From positions 1 through 64,000 of the forward strand of contig DXGM01000039.1 in the NCBI GenBank assembly GCA_019113915.1: DNA of 64,000 bases, read 5' to 3'. The translations under genes and the position numbers were made by a program. Below, piece after piece: positions 29,172 through 37,426 of the stretch (positions are counted from its first letter, which is position 1; each line of letters opens with the position of its first letter). The notes under the pieces were generated by a model that saw only the letters and a list, made by a program, of their open reading frames with translations, made no database searches and was not told the origin of the DNA. The DNA comes from Candidatus Gordonibacter avicola (lineage in GTDB: Bacteria; Actinomycetota; Coriobacteriia; Coriobacteriales; Eggerthellaceae).

Positions 29172-30509
29172 GTGGCTGATGAGCGTACGTATTTGTGCAT
29201 CGACCTGAAAAGTTTTTATGCAAGCGTTGAGTGCGCCGACCGCGGGCTCGATCCCTTCACGACGAACCTTGTGGTGGCTGACCCTGATCGCACGGAGAAA
29301 ACCATCTGCTTGGCGGTGTCTCCGGCGCTCAAGGCGCTTGGGTTGCCGGGGCGCTGCCGAGTGTTTGAGATCCCGCCTGGCATCGACTACATTAAGGCGC
29401 GGCCGCGCATGCAGCGCTATATGGATGTATCGGCCGACATTTATTCAATCTATTTACGTTACGTGTCGCCCGAGGATATTCATCCGTACTCCATCGACGA
29501 GTGCTTTATCGACGCGACGCCCTACCTGGCGCTCTACCACGTGGATGCGCGTGCGTTCGCCCAGATGCTCATGGACGCGGTGCTGGCCGAGACGGGGGTG
29601 TGCGCCACGGCGGGCATCGGGTCAAACCTGTTTCTGGCGAAGGTGGCGCTTGATATTACGGCAAAGCACGCCGACGATCACATTGGTGTGCTTGATCGTG
29701 CCACGTTTGAGCAGACTATCCAAACGCACCGACCCATCACCGATATTTGGAACATCGGCCCTGGCATTGCGAAGCGCCTGGCGAAGCACGGCGTGCACGA
29801 CCTGCGCGGCGTGTGTGAGCTGGACGAGAGCACGCTCTACTGCGAGTTTGGCGTGAATGCGGAATACCTCATCGACCACGCCCACGGGGTGGAGCCGTGT
29901 ACGATTGCCGATATTCGCGCCTACGAGCCAGGCGCTCATTCCCTGATGAACGGCCAAGTGCTGCCGTGTGACTATACGTTTGACGAAGCGCGCGATGTGG
30001 TGAAGGAGATGGTTGATCAGCTGGTATTGGACTTGGTGGACAAGCACCTGGTGGCCTCGTCGCTCTCGCTGTATGTGGGCTACGCGAAGGGGGAGGGCGA
30101 CCGCGCACGCGAGGCGGCGGAAGGTTGGTTCGATGGCGGACACGGACGACGGCCGGTGAGTGGCCGCCGCGGGTTTCCCCATACGGGCGGCACGCGGCGA
30201 CAGTCCGATCGCACGAATTCGCTTGCAAAGCTGTTGCCGCGCTTTTTGGATTTGTATGACGAAACGACGCGCAGGGACGTGGCGGTGCGGCGCATTCACG
30301 TGGGCTTTGGCGATGTGGTGCCCGAAGAGCTGGCTACGTTCGATCTCTTCACCGACGTGGCGACCGAGGCGGAAGAACGCAAGCTGCAAGAGGCCGTGCT
30401 GGCAGTCAAGGGGAAGTTCGGCAAGAATGCGCTTTTGCGGGGCACCAGCTTGAAGGAAAAGGCGACGGCGCGCGAACGCAACCAGCAGATTGGGGGTCAC
30501 CATGCCTGA
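29172..30509 (+). CDS. Y-family DNA polymerase (Pol IV/UvrX-like)
   Basis: Error-prone translesion polymerase, 445 residues. Motifs: YLCIDLKSFYASVEC with the first metal Asp and steric-gate region, YSIDECFIDATPY with the catalytic Asp-Glu, and AGIGSNLFLAKVALDITAK. A helix-hairpin-helix stretch ITDIWNIGPGIAKRLAKHGV follows, then the little finger domain. The final part resembles the UvrX/UmuC-like group that pairs with YolD rather than classical DinB. It has no beta-clamp motif that I can name with confidence. GTG 29172 follows GGGAGGG. The LexA box upstream points to SOS induction. Its stop overlaps the start of the YolD-like gene by eight bases. Confidence 0.92.
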   Translation: MADERTYLCIDLKSFYASVECADRGLDPFTTNLVVADPDRTEKTICLAVSPALKALGLPGRCRVFEIPPGIDYIKARPRMQRYMDVSADIYSIYLRYVSPEDIHPYSIDECFIDATPYLALYHVDARAFAQMLMDAVLAETGVCATAGIGSNLFLAKVALDITAKHADDHIGVLDRATFEQTIQTHRPITDIWNIGPGIAKRLAKHGVHDLRGVCELDESTLYCEFGVNAEYLIDHAHGVEPCTIADIRAYEPGAHSLMNGQVLPCDYTFDEARDVVKEMVDQLVLDLVDKHLVASSLSLYVGYAKGEGDRAREAAEGWFDGGHGRRPVSGRRGFPHTGGTRRQSDRTNSLAKLLPRFLDLYDETTRRDVAVRRIHVGFGDVVPEELATFDLFTDVATEAEERKLQEAVLAVKGKFGKNALLRGTSLKEKATARERNQQIGGHHA

Positions 30510-30840
30510 GTGGAAGGTGCGCGCCGACGGCGGGCAACGCGCCAACCGCGCGCAGCAGTTCATGCCCTTTGCGGCGCTGCGGGGCTATTACGACCTCATC
30601 CGCGAACGCGAGCGCGTGGTGGAGCCGAAGCGCGACCTCACCGAGGAAGAATCACTTGCGCTGTCACATGCGTTTTCGCAGGTGGAACGCCGAAAGATGG
30701 CGGAGGTGAGCTATTACGACGGCGAGGGTTACGTCACCTTGCGTGGCATGGTGACCGACATCGACGAGGCGGGGCGCGTTCTTACCATCGTGCGCACCCG
30801 TATCCCCTTCGACGATATTCTCATGCTGCATCAAGCGTGA
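30502..30840 (+). CDS. YolD-like protein
   Basis: 112 residues. NRAQQFMPFAALRGYYDLIRERERVVEPKRDLTEEE is the signature block of the YolD-like family, which in firmicutes is encoded after UvrX/UmuC-type polymerases and is thought to act with them like a UmuD analogue. The start overlaps the polymerase stop by eight bases, so translation is coupled and control is by the same SOS promoter. Confidence 0.9.
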   Translation: MPEWKVRADGGQRANRAQQFMPFAALRGYYDLIRERERVVEPKRDLTEEESLALSHAFSQVERRKMAEVSYYDGEGYVTLRGMVTDIDEAGRVLTIVRTRIPFDDILMLHQA

Positions 30841-30858
30841 GTTGCCTTTGCGGGTATT

Positions 30859-30985
30859 GCGTAGGGCAAGGGCTCTGCCCTTGCTGCTCAACATCAGTAA
30901 ACAGGTAGATCAGGCGTAGTTGTCGGCAAGGGCAGAGCCCTTGCCCTACGGCCAACCTGACAGGTAGGGGGCTTTTGTCACAGCC
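30859..30985. repeat. Nested palindromic repeat, copy d
   Basis: Arms CGTAGGGCAAGGGCTCTGCC... (30860-30885) and CGGCAAGGGCAGAGCCC... (30924-30951) are inverted to each other and each is a hairpin. Right end GCTTTTGTCACAGCC matches the ends of copies b and e. The gap 30841-31194 contains this and the next 19-bp palindrome, and no gene. Confidence 0.8.
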
Positions 30986-30988
30986 CTG

Positions 30989-31007
30989 TTCGCGCGCAGC
31001 GCGAAAA
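30989..31007. repeat. 19-bp palindromic repeat, copy 2 (reverse)
   Basis: TTCGCGCGCAGCGCGAAAA is the exact reverse complement of 7515-7533. It lies four bases beyond repeat copy d. Confidence 0.65.
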
Positions 31008-31194
31008 TGTGGCCCAGGCTGTGTGTTTCGCCTGGCGGTGAGGTGGGTGGATTGGGGATTGCCTCAACTGGCAACCTCATCGGTCGGGCAACCTTCCGGC
31101 AAGCGACGGTTGACGGTTCACACGGCGAAGCGCCCTGCGGTGGTGCCGCCCGGTATCGTCTGGCAGAAATGCAGACGGACGAAAGGGGCTGGCC

Positions 31195-32508
31195 ATGACA
31201 TCCGTATGGACGGCGTACTCCGAGCGCACCGGTGAACCATCGAAGGTTCTCGATCGCGCGCTTACAACCGACGTGTTGGTGATAGGTGGCGGCATGGCGG
31301 GCGTACTCACGGCTTTCTTGCTGACCCAGGCTGGGCGCGACTGCGTGCTATTGGAGGGACGGCGCGTGGGCTCGGGCACCACGCAGGGTACCACCGCCAA
31401 AGTGACGGCGCAGCATGGCCTCATCTACGACCGCCTGCTTAAAGAGCGCGGCGAAGACGTGGCCCGTCGCTACTTTGTGGCGAATCAAAACGCAGTCGAA
31501 GGCTTCCGTTGCCTTTCGCAGGCGGTACCCTGCGACTTCGAGGAACGCACGGCCTATCTCTACGCCGAGGGTTCAACCAAACCCCTCGAGCAGGAACTGG
31601 CTGCATACGAGCAACTGGGTATTCCGCATAAGGTGCTTAATAAGGCACCGCTGCCGCTGAAGAATAACGGCGCGTTGGGTATGCAGCAGCAGGCGCAGTT
31701 CAACCCGCTGAAATTACTTTACGGCTTGCTGCCATTCATCAACGTGTACGAGGATACGTTCGTGAGCGACGTGAAGGGCGACACAGCACACACGCCGCAG
31801 GGGTCGGTCACCGCGCGCCACATTGTGTTTGCGACGCGCTATCCGCTGGTCAACATACCAGGGCTCTACTTCATGAAGCTGCACCAGGAGCGCTCGTACT
31901 CCCTGGCACTTGAGGGCGCGCTGCAACCCGACGGCATGTTCATCGGCGTGGACGATGGTTTCTCCTTCCGTACGTACGGCGAGTATCTGTTAGTGGGCGG
32001 CGGTGGCCATCGCACGGGCGAAGGGCCTGGTCCCAAGCAAGGCTATCGCAAGATTCGCGGCTTTACGAGGCGCGCCTACCCGCAAGCGGTCGAGCGCTAC
32101 GCATGGGCTGCGCAGGATTGCATGAGTTTGGATCACGTGCCCTATGTGGGCATCCATCGCCGCGAGGACCCGAACTGGTATGTGGCCACCGGGTTCAGCA
32201 AATGGGGCATGACCGGCTCACTCGTGGCGGCCGAACTTCTGGCGGACCTCATTGTGGAAGGCGGCAGCGATGCCGCGGACGTGTTTTCGCCACAGCGTTC
32301 GATGCTTCATGCAAGCCTCGCCTCCAACTTGGGTACCTCGACAGTGAACCTGGTGAAGCCCGGAAAGCGCTGCTCGCATATGGGATGCACGCTTGCTCAC
32401 AACAACCTGGAAGACACCTGGGATTGTCCCTGTCACGGCTCGCGTTTCTCTTCGGAAGGTGCCGTGGTAGAGGGACCAGCCACGAAAGGTATCGACGTGG
32501 GGAAGTGA
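31195..32508 (+). CDS. FAD-dependent oxidoreductase with C-terminal Rieske domain
   Basis: 437 residues. The N-terminus has the dinucleotide-binding motif VLVIGGGMAGVLTAFLL (about 28-45) followed by LEGRRVGSGTTQGTTAKVTAQHG, as in DAO-type flavoenzymes. The last 50 residues hold a Rieske [2Fe-2S] site, CSHMGC (about 393) and CPCHGSRF (about 413), giving the two Cys and two His ligands. Electrons could pass from a substrate through FAD to the cluster; the substrate is unknown. This FAD-Rieske fusion is a known family of bacterial proteins. The Rieske part is short and ends 20 residues after its second motif. It stands as a single gene with AAAGGGG before the ATG. Confidence 0.9.
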   Translation: MTSVWTAYSERTGEPSKVLDRALTTDVLVIGGGMAGVLTAFLLTQAGRDCVLLEGRRVGSGTTQGTTAKVTAQHGLIYDRLLKERGEDVARRYFVANQNAVEGFRCLSQAVPCDFEERTAYLYAEGSTKPLEQELAAYEQLGIPHKVLNKAPLPLKNNGALGMQQQAQFNPLKLLYGLLPFINVYEDTFVSDVKGDTAHTPQGSVTARHIVFATRYPLVNIPGLYFMKLHQERSYSLALEGALQPDGMFIGVDDGFSFRTYGEYLLVGGGGHRTGEGPGPKQGYRKIRGFTRRAYPQAVERYAWAAQDCMSLDHVPYVGIHRREDPNWYVATGFSKWGMTGSLVAAELLADLIVEGGSDAADVFSPQRSMLHASLASNLGTSTVNLVKPGKRCSHMGCTLAHNNLEDTWDCPCHGSRFSSEGAVVEGPATKGIDVGK

Positions 32509-32633
32509 GGGACGGCATGCTCTGTTGACGTACTGCCGAGAAGCGTCAAAACTCGCCTGACACTCCGTCAAAAGTGAGGTATCATGCCCTTCGTTGAGGG
32601 CAAAGGTGACGGAGAAGGGAAGCGACTGGGGTA

Positions 32634-35228
32634 ATGGGAAACGTGCTGCGGGTGTTCAAGCGCGACATCTTGCGTCTGCTCAAGGTGCCGGCTGCGCTCG
32701 TGGTGGTGGTCGCCCTGCTCGTGCTGCCCTCCCTCTACACGTGGTACAACGTCGTGGGTTTCTGGAACCCCTACGACAACACGGGCAACCTGCGTGTGTA
32801 TGTGGTGAACGAGGACGCCGGCGCATCGAGCGAACTCACGGGCGAGCTGCACGTGGGCGACTTGATTGTGGAGAAGCTGCAGGAAAACGAGCAGCTGGAC
32901 TGGACGTTCGCCGATCGCGACGAGGCGCTTGAGCGCCTGCGCACCGGCGAGGCCTACGCTACCTTCATCATCCCGAAAGATTTTACCGAGCGGCTGCTGA
33001 CGCTTACCACGGGTGATTTCCAGCAGCCTTCCATCGAATATCATGTGAATGAGAAGAACGGCCCCGTAGCCCCGAAGATTACCGACACGGGTGCCTCAAC
33101 GCTGGAAGGCACCGTCAACTCAACATTCGTATCGACGGTGAGCGATGTGGCCGCCGACGCTATTGACCAGGCCATAGACGCTTCGCGTGTCTCGGTTGAC
33201 GAGTCGCGCACGCGGGCTCTTTCCGAGGTGGCGGGGGCGGTAGACGCGGTGGGTGAGGCGCGAGATGCCCTTGCAAACGCGTCGGCCGCCGCCGACAGGG
33301 CACTAGAGAAGGCTGACGGATCGAAGGGCTCGCTTGAGCACGCCCGCACGGTCATTGCTGACGCGAACGATGCGCTCCAGACCGTGTCCGGCCTGACGGC
33401 GCAGATGCAAGAGAGCCTGGCGAACCTTTCGGCTGTCGCGGCGCCGGCGGTAAGTCAGAGCATCCTTGCGGTGTCGCAGGCCTCGACGAAGGCGCACGCT
33501 GCTGTAGGCGACGCGGTGGCCGCCGCTGGTGAGGCGCGTGCCGACATCGACGCGTCGATTGCGCATGCACGCATCATCGTGGACGAGAACCGCCAGCTCG
33601 CGGGCTATCTGCGCGACTTGGCAGCCACGATGCCCGACGACGACCCGTCCAAGGCGCAGCTGGTGACTCTTGCCGATGCCGTGGACGCGCGCGCCGATGA
33701 GGCGCAGAAGACACTCGACGGCCTGACCTCCCTTGGCGCCGAGGCGCAGGGCTTTTCGGAGGCTGTCGCGCAGGCGTCCGACGCGTTTGATGCTGCCGTG
33801 CAGCAAGCGGCCGACGATGCAAGCGTGTACTCGAACGGCCTGTTCGGTACCACGGTGCCTGCGGTGAATAAAAGCCTGGGTGAACTCTCCGCTGCCGCAG
33901 CCGCCCTCGGCACCGCAGTGTCGAACCAGAATTTGCTCGTCGACCAGGCCTCGCTCGTGCTTGACCAGCTGTTATCCACGCTTTCCACTTCCAAGGAGGC
34001 GCTTGGACAAACCGATGGGCTGCTGGCCGAGCTCGAGCAAAGCCTCGACACGGCGCGCTCCGACGTACTGGCCCTGGGCGGATCCGATGCCTTTGCGAAG
34101 CTCTTCGGCGAGAACGGTTTGGACGCCGCGAAGGTTGCCGACTTCATGGGCTCGCCCACGCGGCTTGTCACCGAGCAGCTCTACGAACTGAACGCATACG
34201 GCTCGGCCATGGCGCCCCTGTTCATGAACCTCACGTTTTGGATCGGTGCGTTCATGTTGCTGGTCATCATGCGCCAGGAGGTAGACTCCGAGGGCATCCG
34301 CAATCTCACCGTGGCGCAGCGCTACCTGGGGCGTTTCCTGTTGCTCGCGTGCTTCGCGGTGATTCAGGCTCTCGTGTGCTGCGCAGGCGTGCTGGCCCTT
34401 GGCGTGCAGGCCGCCAGTGTGCCGGCCCTGTTTTTCGCTGCGGCTGTGGCGTCGCTCGCCTACCTCAGCATCATCTACGCGCTTTCCGTCACGCTGCAGC
34501 ACATCGGCAAGGGCCTCTGCATCGTGTTAGTGTTTGCGCAGATCCCGGGCGCAACGGGCCTCTATCCCATCGAGATGACGGCCGGATTCTTCCAAGCCGT
34601 CTACCCGTATTTGCCTTTCACGTACGGCATTGCCGCCATGCGCGAGGCCATCTGCGGCTTCTATGGTTCGCAGTACGCGAATGCGCTTTGGATGCTTGCA
34701 CTGTTCTTTGTTGGATTCATGGCGTTTGGCCTGATTGTGCGGCCACTCATGGCCAACGTGAACCGTATGGTGGCCGGACAGGTGCGCGAGAGCGGCCTGT
34801 TCAACGGCGAGGACGTGGAAATTCCCGCGCGGCCCTACCGTTTCTCGCAACTGTTCCGCGCGCTTGCCGGCAAGGATGAGTACCGTGAGGAAATCACGCA
34901 GCGCTACGAGCGGTTCTCGCGTTGGTACCCGCGTCTCATCCGCGGTTCGGTGGCGCTGGGTCTATCGGTGCCGGTCGCGCTCACCATCTTCTTCGCACTC
35001 ACCCCCACGGAAAAGGTGTGGCTGCTCACCGCGTGGCTTGTGTGGATGGTAGCGGTGTTCGTGTTCCTGGTTGTGGTGGAGAGCCTGCGCGCCAGCTTCG
35101 AGCGGCAGCTGGTTTTGGATGACCTCACCAATGAGGGGCTGCTGGAGTTGGGAATTGCGCGCAACGAAATGGAGCGCGCCGCTGACGGGGAGCCTGCCGT
35201 CGCGAAGGGGGGCGAGGGCCGTGGGTAA
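32634..35228 (+). CDS. YhgE/Pip-family membrane protein (first of pair)
   Basis: 864 residues. Family start: membrane helix about 18-40 with VLPSLYTWYNVVGFWNPYDNTGNL, then a long extracytoplasmic region (about 45-535) with YHVNEKNGPVAPKITDTGAS and extended Ala-rich, probably coiled-coil helices (about 180-480). A cluster of membrane helices follows (about 535-710) with YPIEMTAGFFQAVYPYLPFTYGIAAMREAI. The C-terminus has an extra cytoplasmic segment and two further helices (about 770-835). The family includes phage-infection protein Pip and ESX-linked proteins, and is related to ABC-2 permeases; a transport or secretion role is inferred. The next YhgE gene overlaps it by eight bases. Confidence 0.9.
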   Translation: MGNVLRVFKRDILRLLKVPAALVVVVALLVLPSLYTWYNVVGFWNPYDNTGNLRVYVVNEDAGASSELTGELHVGDLIVEKLQENEQLDWTFADRDEALERLRTGEAYATFIIPKDFTERLLTLTTGDFQQPSIEYHVNEKNGPVAPKITDTGASTLEGTVNSTFVSTVSDVAADAIDQAIDASRVSVDESRTRALSEVAGAVDAVGEARDALANASAAADRALEKADGSKGSLEHARTVIADANDALQTVSGLTAQMQESLANLSAVAAPAVSQSILAVSQASTKAHAAVGDAVAAAGEARADIDASIAHARIIVDENRQLAGYLRDLAATMPDDDPSKAQLVTLADAVDARADEAQKTLDGLTSLGAEAQGFSEAVAQASDAFDAAVQQAADDASVYSNGLFGTTVPAVNKSLGELSAAAAALGTAVSNQNLLVDQASLVLDQLLSTLSTSKEALGQTDGLLAELEQSLDTARSDVLALGGSDAFAKLFGENGLDAAKVADFMGSPTRLVTEQLYELNAYGSAMAPLFMNLTFWIGAFMLLVIMRQEVDSEGIRNLTVAQRYLGRFLLLACFAVIQALVCCAGVLALGVQAASVPALFFAAAVASLAYLSIIYALSVTLQHIGKGLCIVLVFAQIPGATGLYPIEMTAGFFQAVYPYLPFTYGIAAMREAICGFYGSQYANALWMLALFFVGFMAFGLIVRPLMANVNRMVAGQVRESGLFNGEDVEIPARPYRFSQLFRALAGKDEYREEITQRYERFSRWYPRLIRGSVALGLSVPVALTIFFALTPTEKVWLLTAWLVWMVAVFVFLVVVESLRASFERQLVLDDLTNEGLLELGIARNEMERAADGEPAVAKGGEGRG

Positions 35229-37407
35229 CATCCTGCGCATCGCTCACAGCGACGTGAAGAGCCTGTTTGCGAACGCGATGAGCATTATCATTGCTGTGGG
35301 GCTTGTGGTGATGCCGTCCATTTTCGCTTGGTATAACGTTATTGCTTGCTGGAACGTGTTTGACAACACGGGCAATCTTACCGTGGCTGTGGCCAGCGTG
35401 GATGAGGGCTACGAGAGCGACCTGGTGCCTTTGCGCGTGAACGTGGGCGAACAGGTGGTGTCGGCGTTGCGCGCAAACGAGCAGATAGACTGGACGTTCA
35501 CCGACGAGGCCGACGCCATCGACGGCGCACGGTCGGGGCGCTACTACGCGGCCGTGGTCATTCCCCAGGAGTTCAGCCGCGACATGCTGACGTTCTACTC
35601 CGACGACGTGGAGCACGCGAAGATTGTCTACTACGCCAACGAGAAGAAGAGCGCCATCGCCCCCAAAATCACTGATCAGGGCGCCGACTCCGTGTCGCGC
35701 GAAGTGAACAAAGTGTTTGCCGAAGAGCTTTCGGCGGTGGCGTTGGGACTGGCTCAATCGCTGTCGCGCTACGCCGACGAGGCAGACGCGGACGGGCGTA
35801 TCGGCAAGCTTGCGGAGCATGTGCGCACTATGGCTGAAGGTGCCGATCGCACGGCGGCGGTGCTTGATCAGTACGCGCTTCTGGCCACATCGGCTCGGAC
35901 GCTCGCGGGCGATTCGGCGAAGTTGGTGGCATCGGCACAGGCCGCCATCGACGACGTATCGGCGCGCGCTTCGGAGGGTTCGTCGGCCGCTGGCGGCATT
36001 CTTGATGCGCTCGGACAGTCGGTGGATGATCTGTCGCGTGCGCTTGAGAGCACGGGCGCAGGCTTCGGAGCGGTGTCGGACTCGGTGGACGGCCTGTTCG
36101 CCGCTGCGGACTCGGGGTCGAAGGAATGTGCGGCGCAGATACGTGTACAGGCGGGTGTGGTGGATGGTCGGGCTGTAGGCTATCGCAACGCAGCGGCCGA
36201 GCTGGCCGCCCTGCGCGACCAGGTGCCCGAAGAGTACCGGGTCGCCTTGGATAGCGCGGTGGCGCAGATGAACGCGCAGGCGGATCTCATGGTGGGCATC
36301 CGTGACAACCTGCTGAGGGCCGCCGACAAGCTGGAGGCCGGCAACGCCGACGCACAAGCCGAGCGCGAAGCGGTGAAGGCACTCGCCGATCAGGCGCAGC
36401 AGAACGCCGATGCACTTGCTGCCGAGTTCGACGCGAAGGTGCGTCCAGGCCTCGAGCGTCTTGCCGTCGACGCGGCATCGCTTGCGGAACAGGTGGACTC
36501 AGGGCTGGGTGATTTGCGCGCGGCGGGTGCGGGCTTGGCCGACTCTGCTAGGTCGGCCGGCGAGGTGTTGGGGGCTGCTGCGGGCAAGATTGGCGACGCG
36601 GCCGCTGAGTTGCGCGATTCAGGCGTTCAGCTGCGCGAACTTGCCGACGGCGTGGACGAGGCGCTGGCCACGGGTGATGCGGACATGCTGCGCCGAGTGT
36701 TGGGGTCGGACACGCAGCTGCTGTCGCGAGCGCTTGCCGCGCCAGTGGGGCTTGAGCGCACGGCGGTGTTTCCGGTGGAGAACTTCGGCTCGGCTATGGC
36801 GCCGTTCTACACCACGCTCGCGCTGTTCATTGGGTCGCTGCTCATCTTGGTGGCAGTGAAGCCCGCCGTACCCGCGCGCGTGCGCACGACGCTTGTTAAC
36901 CCGAAACCGCGCGAGCTGTTCCTCGGCCGCTTTGCGGTGATGGGGCTGCTTTCGCTCGCGCAGACTACCGTTATGGGTCTGGGTAACTGGCTGTTCTTGC
37001 AGGTGCAGGTGGCGGAGCCGCTGCTATTTATGTTGTGCTTCTGGGTGGCGGGGCTTGTGTTCACGTTCTTCATCTACGCGCTGGTGGCGGCGTTCGCAAA
37101 CCTGGGCAAGGCGGTGGCGGTGCTTCTGCTTATTGTGCAGGTGACCGGGTGCGGTGGCTCGTTCCCGTTGCAGCTGTTGCCGCCGTTCATTCAGGGGATC
37201 AGCCCGTGGCTGCCTGCTACGCATGTGGTGAACGCCATGCGCGCCGCCATGTTTGGCGTGTGCGGCAATGACTTCTGCATAGAGATGGGCCTGCTTCTGC
37301 TGTTCCTGATTCCGGCCGCACTTATCGGCCTCGTCCTGCGCAAACCGCTGTCGCACTTCATGACCTGGTACGTTGAGCAGGTGGAATCGTCCAAACTCAT
37401 TGGATAG
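35221..37407 (+). CDS. YhgE/Pip-family membrane protein (second of pair)
   Basis: 728 residues. It starts at GTG 35221, inside the end of the first YhgE gene, with GGGGGCGAGGG as ribosome site. The layout matches its partner: helix about 18-38, SIFAWYNVIACWNVFDNTGNLTVAV, YYANEKKSAIAPKITDQGADSV, a long Ala-rich helical domain (about 150-510), then helices from about 525 to 715 with FPLQLLPPFIQGISPWLPATHVVNAMRAA. It lacks the C-terminal extension of the first protein. Overlapping genes for two different subunits suggest a heteromeric membrane complex (inference). It is convergent with the UvrA-like gene, only 19 bases away. Confidence 0.9.
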   Translation: MGNILRIAHSDVKSLFANAMSIIIAVGLVVMPSIFAWYNVIACWNVFDNTGNLTVAVASVDEGYESDLVPLRVNVGEQVVSALRANEQIDWTFTDEADAIDGARSGRYYAAVVIPQEFSRDMLTFYSDDVEHAKIVYYANEKKSAIAPKITDQGADSVSREVNKVFAEELSAVALGLAQSLSRYADEADADGRIGKLAEHVRTMAEGADRTAAVLDQYALLATSARTLAGDSAKLVASAQAAIDDVSARASEGSSAAGGILDALGQSVDDLSRALESTGAGFGAVSDSVDGLFAAADSGSKECAAQIRVQAGVVDGRAVGYRNAAAELAALRDQVPEEYRVALDSAVAQMNAQADLMVGIRDNLLRAADKLEAGNADAQAEREAVKALADQAQQNADALAAEFDAKVRPGLERLAVDAASLAEQVDSGLGDLRAAGAGLADSARSAGEVLGAAAGKIGDAAAELRDSGVQLRELADGVDEALATGDADMLRRVLGSDTQLLSRALAAPVGLERTAVFPVENFGSAMAPFYTTLALFIGSLLILVAVKPAVPARVRTTLVNPKPRELFLGRFAVMGLLSLAQTTVMGLGNWLFLQVQVAEPLLFMLCFWVAGLVFTFFIYALVAAFANLGKAVAVLLLIVQVTGCGGSFPLQLLPPFIQGISPWLPATHVVNAMRAAMFGVCGNDFCIEMGLLLLFLIPAALIGLVLRKPLSHFMTWYVEQVESSKLIG

Positions 37408-37426
37408 GCGGAAAAGACGCCCCCTT

